Assembly (NCBI GenBank): GCA_014773175.1
Contig: VXCM01003375.1
Location: 946 to 64,945, forward strand
DNA length: 64,000 nt
Origin: Lucifuga dentata
Lineage: Eukaryota > Chordata > Actinopteri > Ophidiiformes > Bythitidae
Direction: 5' to 3'
Shown here one piece after another: positions 57,008-64,000 of the stretch. How positions within the stretch are numbered: the first letter of the stretch is position 1; every line of letters begins with the position of its first letter. A model generated the notes under the pieces. It ran no database searches. It saw only the letters and a list, made by a program, of their open reading frames with translations, and was not told the origin of the DNA. Position numbers and translations under genes: made by a program.

Positions 57008-60000
57008 CCAAAAGTGTCTGCAACAAAAGCAGCAAAGACACTTTCTTTTGCTTTCCAGACCCACCTAAGCGGTGACTTTAGCAGCCCAGCATCAGTTGTT
57101 AAGAGTAGCAGTGCACTCAAATTAACTCAGCTGCGGCTGTGCTTATTTACATAATCAGTGTTAGTAAATACCCTGCTAAACGGAAGACATACGTAAGACA
57201 AATGGAAAATTTTGCAGTCCTGATAATAATTTGTGGGAGGCTTAGCAAATCACCTCCTAAAGCATCACCTCATACTCCTTTATATATCACAGTGAGGCTC
57301 TTTATTACTTTACGATTGAGTCATTAGCTGTCAGAGAGTGGGTGATTGTCGCTGTAGGCCAAATTAAGTGGATTATATTCATTGAGAATTTCTATTTTCA
57401 CATGGCAGACAGAACTGATGCTCTATCCCAAATACATTATCAGAGGATCAAAGGAAAAATTAGTCAATCTGCCTCAGTCAACAAACAGCTGCCTACTTCT
57501 GTTGACTTTGATCCAACTGATGTTCTTACCTGGAACTCAAACCCCTCAGGGTTTAGTAGCCATCAGGCTAGTTCCATGTCCTCCAATCTTGACCAAGGAA
57601 CACTTCAGGCTGCATCTGGCTCTCACTGATGTGTTCTGCTCCCTTAAGTATTTAAACTCTTAGGGTAAACACACCAGGGTTAGATTGTGTGCTAGAGAAT
57701 TTAAAATGGCTATGCTTCTACTTCTCTCTGAGTTGTCAGTATTCCTCAGGGGAAATACTTTGTTTTTGTTCCACTGAAGGTTTTCCTCACAGTTTGTAAA
57801 ATAGCACTGTGGGATACTCAATGAATACAATTCTTAAATTCAATTTCATTTCAGGTTGGAATCAACGTAATTGGCTATCTGTTAGGACAGATGAGAATAA
57901 GCCACAGCTTGGTTCCATTCCATGGCGTTAATGTTATTCACATGGTCCAAACACATGGTATCCTCCACCTGCAACATGCCTGGTTCTTAGTTCTTAGACA
58001 GCATGCTACAGGTGAGATGACTTCCTGTATAGATCGTGGAGCTCCATCCACACAGGAAATTAGGTAGAGACAAGGGGGTGAATGGAGGGAATTTTCTACA
58101 ACAAACCCCTCAAATATGTGAAAAATATTTGAAAGAAAGGAAAATCTTTATTAGGTGGTACCAAGGGATCCTGCATCATCTTCCTGAATTCCAGACAGAT
58201 CAATCGACTGACAGGACCCACACATGTTTTCCCTTTTTATTGTTATTTCTGCCATTCTGATTTGCCCATCTGGGCTTGGGAGAAGTGTTGTGTGAAACAG
58301 AATCATTTGGGTCCTGTAATCTTGGTGCATTAATCCTGCAGAGAAATTGAGAGGTGTGAAGATGTACTCCATTCATATTCATTGTTATTTTCTGTCTGTG
58401 AAGACAAGGTAATGCAGATCAATTTGCACATGCAGGTTCTGGATAAATCGATGAATAAAGAATTGAAGAAGTAGTAAGAGGAGGAAGCAGAGGCAAAGAA
58501 AGAAGAAGGAAGGAGCAGAAGAAGAAGAAGAAGAAGAAGAAGTAGTACTTGGAAAATCTTACCAAATGACCCTTCAAATCTTCATTTACCATCTTGATTT
58601 TGAAACCTGTTTTCTCTGTCATTCTCTGCAGCCTCATCAACCTTCATTCAATCTTTATCCACCCTGTGTGCCTCTCCTTCTGCCTTCATACTTCTCACCT
58701 TCCCAAATTCTCTGCTCCCCCTTTGGCTACTTTCTTTGCTCAAGAGATGTGGCAAACATCATTAACGGAGATGAATCATTAACTGTAATTAAAGAGGGCA
58801 GGTCATGCACTCAAGCATTCTTAACAACAGTGCAGAAGGACACAGACAAAACACCAGTTTGAGGTCATTCATCTCTGGCAGACACGCACACACATGGGCA
58901 CGTACACTCACACATACACACTTCCCACTTTTTTGCAGACTGTTTGTCATGCTAGCCTCATGGCTCTATATGGTGAAGATACCATTAACTGAGGAACTTG
59001 TGGCCAAATTGACAGGAGATGAAAGACACACAGAACAAACAATTGGACTTGGACTTGAGGAAGGCTTAGAATGTCCACAGGGAGCAGGAGTGATTATTTG
59101 GTATTGATTGGGTGAACAGACTGAGTGACTGCCTGTCTCACACACATACAGTCAACAGGCATGTGTGCAAGAATGCTTTTATCAACACAAGAACACAAAG
59201 AGATGCAGGATAAAAAAAGAAAAGAAGCGAACCATGTAATTGTGCATGTGCACCATGTCCATGTCAGTATGTGCAACACAAACAAGCACACAATAAAATA
59301 TATTTTACACACACAGGACACACACATTCGCAATCCCACTGATTTAGTTCAGCTCAGCTCAGACAAGTCTCTTATTGATTACTACTGACCTGACACCTTC
59401 CTCTGAGCTAAGTGCCAAGAGATGAGAGAGGCTGGAGGAAGTGGAAGAGGTGAAATGGTGAACTGGGCACTTCAGGAATGGAGTGTCAACATGGGTGATG
59501 GATAAAGGGGGAGAGACAGATACCAATTTAGAGGAATGGGGGCAAGGGGCAATAAATTGAGTGGGGAGTGTAAAATTAAGGTAACTTGATAGTTTGAGAG
59601 CGTCAGGACAGGGGAGAGTGATGGAGAAAGCAATGGGGAGGTCTGATGGCACAGTGTGATAGCTGGGTCATATGTGGTTTCTGTCAGTAACTGCACTGTG
59701 TATTGAACAAGAGCTGTCAGGCAGCTATTAGCTTCTCTAAGCAGCTGGACTGGACAAGTGGAACATTACTACAGGAAACACAGATGTGAGTGAAATTTAG
59801 AAAGAGAGAGAAGAAAAGGGATAATTCAGAGGATGTGAGTTGAGTATCTATAATTTTACTAATGTGCATCTTGAAATGCAACATATAAAGTTCTACTTTA
59901 TTTGCCCCAACAGGTCTATCTGTAAAGATTGCTGAAACAGTTATTTAGTGAAAGAGAGAGAAAGAGAGAGAGAGAGAGGAGAGCGCTTTCTCTCTGTCTA

Positions 60001-60787
60001 TCTTTCTGCCCCCCCAACACTACCTCACCTCTCCCCTGNAGAGAGGAGAGCGCTTTCTCTCTGTCTATCTTTCTGCCCCCCCAACACTACCTCACCTCTC
60101 CCCTGCTCCAATAATTGAATTGGCTGTACCTGATTTTATCAGGTTTTACTGCTTTAATCTGCAGTACATGCAGCCCATCGTTACTATGTTTTTGGCATCA
60201 GGAAATAAGTGTGATGAAATTAAAAACAAGCTGTGAACTTGTGAGCAGTGTTCTCATGGACAAGCACGTGTGTGTGTGTGCACATGCGCGCACCCTTGTG
60301 CTCTAAATGGGCAGCGAAAAATGAAACAGATGCAGTGATCAAGGAATTTCCTTTGTAAATTTGGAGAAGTTTCACAAATTAGAAAATTGCTATGGGATAT
60401 GTGGAAGCTTCTGCCATCCAATCAGATTCATCTTGTCACAGCTGATGACAATGATCTACAGCACATCTGTACAAAGTGTTTTAATGCTTTATTTCCCACA
60501 GGTTTGATGTTGGCACCTTCCTCACCATGCATCAGGAGAGATTAGTGTAAAGATGGGGATAGAAATCTTAATTACCTCAATCGTCACGCAATCACCACCA
60601 ATGTGTGTGTATGCCGACATACATCTCCTGATACTCATTTTAGTACCAGACTGAAGAAATTAGGTGCACACCTGCTAATAGCAGTTAAATAACAATACCA
60701 AACATTTGCTGGTTAGAACCTCACAAGCATGAGGATGTGGTTGCTTTTCTCTACTTTCTGTAATTGTAAATAATATACTCTGGGTTT
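57008..60787. other. Non-coding stretch
   Basis: It contains GAA units near 58515-58543, scattered CA repeats near 58885-58920 and 59275-59330, a purine-rich tract at 59400-59620, GA runs at 59950-59979, and an N join with duplicated flanks at about 59973-60105. The open frame at 57342-57629 (95 codons, Ser/Gln-rich) is not recognised. Any minus-strand exon of the SLC66A2-like gene here escaped detection. Confidence 0.5.
59973..60105. repeat. False tandem duplication at an N join
   Basis: About 66 bases (agagaggagagcgctttctc...) occur identically before and after the N at 60039. This is an unmerged contig overlap. Confidence 0.85.
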
Positions 60788-60791
60788 TTAA

Positions 60792-61290
60792 AGGGAAAAT
60801 ATTGTGTTTTTTGTTATTCTTCCTCCTTTTTATAAAGTAATACACAGTAGTAGGGAGTATATAATTAACATAGCCAAAGTTGCCAAAGAAATGCCTCTAG
60901 TTTGACAAAACCATTTGTTTTTGATTAAATTCTTTACTAATGGAACATGTCAATATGCAACACATTTGGATTTAACTGATTAGAGACACCAATAAAATAA
61001 GAGGCTAGCAAGCAAGTTGTTTGGCCAGCATCCATGTTATACAATCTATGGGTGTTACCAGTTTTGGACTGACACAGAAAGCCAATCAGAAGAGAGTAGG
61101 CTTTTCAGGATGGAGCCCTTAAAGACACAGTACCTAAAACAACCTTTTTCATTCAGTGTGCACAGCAGTGCTGAAGCAAGGGAGAGTAAAAGTTGATTAA
61201 TGTATTTTTGCATATTAAAGCATTGCAAAGGTTACAAAATAAACCCCTAGATGAAAACAAGAACATGGAAATTTGTTGTGCAGATGTGCA
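60792..61290. mobile_element. MITE family B copy 2
   Basis: It begins after TTAA (60788-60791) with AGGGAAAATATTGTG, a changed form of the AGGGGACATATTATG start. From about 61040 to 61260 it is homologous to the copy at 19120-19675. The right terminal repeat is not recognisable. Confidence 0.6.
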
Positions 61291-62866
61291 GTCATGTTGT
61301 CCATACCTGCATGAATCTTGACTATAAAATTGTGGACAAGAACCCTGGGTTTTTTAATATCTCAGTCTGTGTAAAATGACGCACAAGCCATAGTGTTTTC
61401 CACTGGGGCAGCTGTATAAGAAACACTGGGGATGAAGAAGCTGAAAAAGGATTTTTATCACCCTGTTGGAACAAGTATACTCTATCACAAATCAGGCTGC
61501 ACTCATTAGATTTATTCTCTTCTCTGACCTCCTCAAGTGCAGTTTGCACTTTGAAACATCCATTGCCCTCCTTGCAAATCTCCTTCTGCCTTCAATCATT
61601 CTTTCTCTCCCACACTCCATCCCTTTGCTGGTTCAACTCTGTCTCTCTCTGTTCTGTCCTCACCCTAAGAGAGACACCTTGTTTTTCTCGCCCCTTCCTT
61701 CAACCTACGTCTCACTGTTCTTCTTCATCCCTCCTTCCATCATCACCTCAACTCACGTCAACCATTGTCAAATTATCTTCTTGACTTGGCCTTTTGTCTT
61801 TTGCCTTTCACTTTGTCCTGACTCAGTCTCATTCTTCCACTGCCCAAGCAATGTACAAATGGACAGAAGAATAAATAAATAAATGATAAACTGAATAGAT
61901 GGATACTGGAATGAATTATCAGGGAAGAAACAAGACCACAATATTCTTGCAGGCACAGAAGGCAGACTGCTATCATGTTTGCAATTTTCCTACATATTTA
62001 ATCATGCATTTAATTTTAATGGTTGAATTTACCAATACAAATATGAAGGTGATGGTGTAGTTAATGAGAAAGTTGTGACTGCAACTCTAACAGAAGGAAC
62101 TAGTCTCTGCAATACTGAAATCACTACGCTGGATTACTTTGGCATTATCTTCTTTAAAGGCTGAAACACATTAGGGTGTGCTGAGCAATACCACTTATTA
62201 TGTATGTAATAACTGCATGTTGGGTAGCTATATATGTTGCCATTTTGTAATAAATTTCCCATTAGTAAGAAGCTTACTGAGCTATTTTGACCAAAAAAAA
62301 AAAAACAAAAACAAAAAAATCCCCCAAAAAACAAACAAAAAAAACAAACAAACAAAAAAACAAACACCACACTTTCTACTGCTATTGTTGAGATAAATAG
62401 GTAATCGATCACAAATTAAAGCATGTGCAGGCGTTAAGCTTTAAGTGGGGAATCAGACCTTGTATGTGAGACTTAAAGAGTCTCCAGAGGGGGTTTAGAA
62501 AGTCCTAGTAATTGCTTGATAATACTAATACAAAGCTCATAGAAAGAGACACACTCAACCAGCAGGAGCTCATGTTTAAAGCTTCAAAGAGCTTCAAACA
62601 CTTTTCCCATCTCTTTTCCAGTGTAACCATGCCTGTGTGCATTTGTGCAATGTATGTGTTTGTATGTGTGTGAGCCCACACACACAAGAGTGTCTGTGAG
62701 GTGATTTAACAGCAGTTCTGCAGCCATCCACACTAGAGTTTCCCTGAGGGGGCAGATAGAGAGACAAAAATCAAAGGGCCTAGCGAGAGAGAAGTGGAGC
62801 TACTCTTAACCCACTAACAATGAATTATGCATGTTGATCGATTGCACACAAACAGCAAAAAGTTTC
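61291..62866. other. Non-coding stretch with pyrimidine and A-rich tracts
   Basis: A pyrimidine-rich tract at 61500-61835 produces spurious Ser/Leu/Pro-rich frames. A (CAAA)n-like A-rich tract lies at 62293-62368. Nothing else is recognised. Confidence 0.6.
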
Positions 62867-63909
62867 CAACCCTCCAGAAAAAGATGGATTTTACCTCACA
62901 AAATGAAGGGGAGGAAAGGTGAGAAGAAGAGGGACTACCACATAGAGTTGGCTTACGGTTATTTTAGATACTTTTTGGAGAAACTGAGCCAGAAGAGATG
63001 AGATTGCTTGGTTATGATGGCTATTTCTGTGTAATTATTGCATCAGTAATCCTATATTGCGTAATCTTGTGAATGAAAATAAATCACATCTCTACTCAGT
63101 ACGCTGTCCAGGACATTCACTATCACTGTTGCTGCTGGCAGCTGGATTTAATATATTTTTCACTAGAGCTTGTTGAGCTTGGAGGCCATGGCAAGGTTCC
63201 TAACAGCAAACACTAACATCAGTTGATTCTTTGATGGGATGTCAAGAATGCAACAAAGTTCTGTGTTCTATTTTCCTCTGTCTTGTTTGTTTGCAGCTGT
63301 TAGCTGCTAGCTTTATTACATTTTTGGGCTGGGTTGTAGGTAGGCAGCATACATTGCCTTGTCAAGAAACAGTTAAAAAAAATGGTTGTGAAGGAGAGTA
63401 CAGGAGGGAGTCCCCTGAGACACAGAGGTTAACCCTTGAGGAGGTGTCTGTTTTAAGCCATGACACTAGTTAAATCTGGTGCTGTGTTTGACAAACTAGC
63501 CTCTTTGAACTGTGGGTATTTGGACACATCTCATGTCAAGTGCCCTTGCTATCACTTCAGGCACCTTTATCCTACCTTGCCTTGCACGTTTTTGTTGAGC
63601 TGCATCTGGAGGTGAGGATGGAAATAAAAATAAATAAATAAATATATAAAAAATTCAACCACATAATTATGCTGGCTTGGATTCTGTAATGCAAACCTGG
63701 CCATTAAGACAACATTAGATCAAGCTGACTAGCGAGTTAGAATGGAACCCATATGCTAATTGCTAAACTTGATGCTATGGAATAGGTGATTCAATTAATC
63801 AGTCTTACTTTGAATTGCAAATCAGAATTTGTAAAATGGTTCAATGTGCAACCCTCCAGAAAAAGATGGATTTTACCTCACAAAATGAAGAGGAGGAAAG
63901 GTGAGAAGA
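62867..63909. repeat. 61-bp direct repeat, 921 bp apart
   Basis: 62867-62927 and 63849-63909 are the same 61 bases (starting caaccctccagaaaaagatg) with a single difference (gggg against gagg). No N is nearby, so this is not a contig-join artefact. The DNA between the copies has no recognised gene; the open frame at 63231-63473 has no domain. The remaining bases to 64000 are non-coding. Confidence 0.9.
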
Positions 63910-64000
63910 TGCAATTTATAAGAGAATCAGCGAGAGGGAAATGAAACAATAACATACTGTATTTTCAATGGTCAGAAAACAATAACATGATTTCAACAGT

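Noticed and set aside
57342..57629. 95-codon Ser/Gln-rich plus frame
   Set aside because: No homologue recognised and no exon boundaries; possibly an old repeat.

Overview
This window reads as nuclear DNA of a teleost fish. The evidence is AT-rich, intron-like, gene-poor sequence, very dense CA/CT/GATA microsatellites, and a set of decayed fish-type mobile elements: Tc1, hAT and piggyBac relics, TTAA-flanked MITEs, L2/Rex-type LINE ends, a tRNA-derived SINE with a TGGA tail, and a solo LTR. Two vertebrate protein genes are visible, both partial and both on the minus strand. There are no prokaryotic features, rRNA genes or CRISPR arrays, and I could not recognise a complete gene.

Left part (1-16.7 kb): non-coding DNA with a Tc1 relic, a hAT-like MITE, two copies of a TTAA-flanked MITE (3.6 and 7.9 kb), a SINE with perfect 11-bp target duplications (9.76-10.13 kb), a decayed hAT-type element (13.35-14.0 kb) and a LINE scrap. 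One unassigned exon-like stretch lies at 5.4 kb.

Gene 1 (16.8-21.9 kb, minus): the 5' half of a silent/modulatory Kv6 (KCNG) potassium channel, best matched to kcng4. It has a likely CpG-rich promoter and non-coding first exon (about 21.5-21.95 kb), a 36-codon exon (17699-17808), and a 214-codon exon with the T1 domain and S1 (16775-17416). All splice sites are canonical. The exon for S2-S6 and the pore is not in the 16.8 kb downstream.

Middle (22-54 kb): microsatellites, LINE fragments, two related hAT-like MITEs, a third TTAA MITE, a 264-bp insertion carrying an 86-bp-arm foldback (32.2-32.5 kb), and a nested locus at 41.9-43.6 kb where a broken LINE lies between a MITE end and a piggyBac transposase relic.

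Gene 2 (54.16-54.34 kb, minus): the last coding exon of a PQ-loop transporter of the SLC66A2 (PQLC1) type. KCNG2 and SLC66A2 are neighbours in human, so a KCNG-SLC66A2-like pair fits conserved or ohnologous synteny. Upstream exons were not found and probably lie beyond the window.

Right end (54.4-64 kb): intron or intergenic DNA with a solo LTR flanked by perfect 5-bp duplications, a second copy of another MITE family and a 61-bp direct repeat.

Assembly quality matters here. There are 26 single-N positions plus one 21-N gap, and many single Ns separate two identical 50-67 bp flanks. These are unmerged contig ends, not real tandem duplications. Family assignments rest on recalled sequence patterns; no database search was run.
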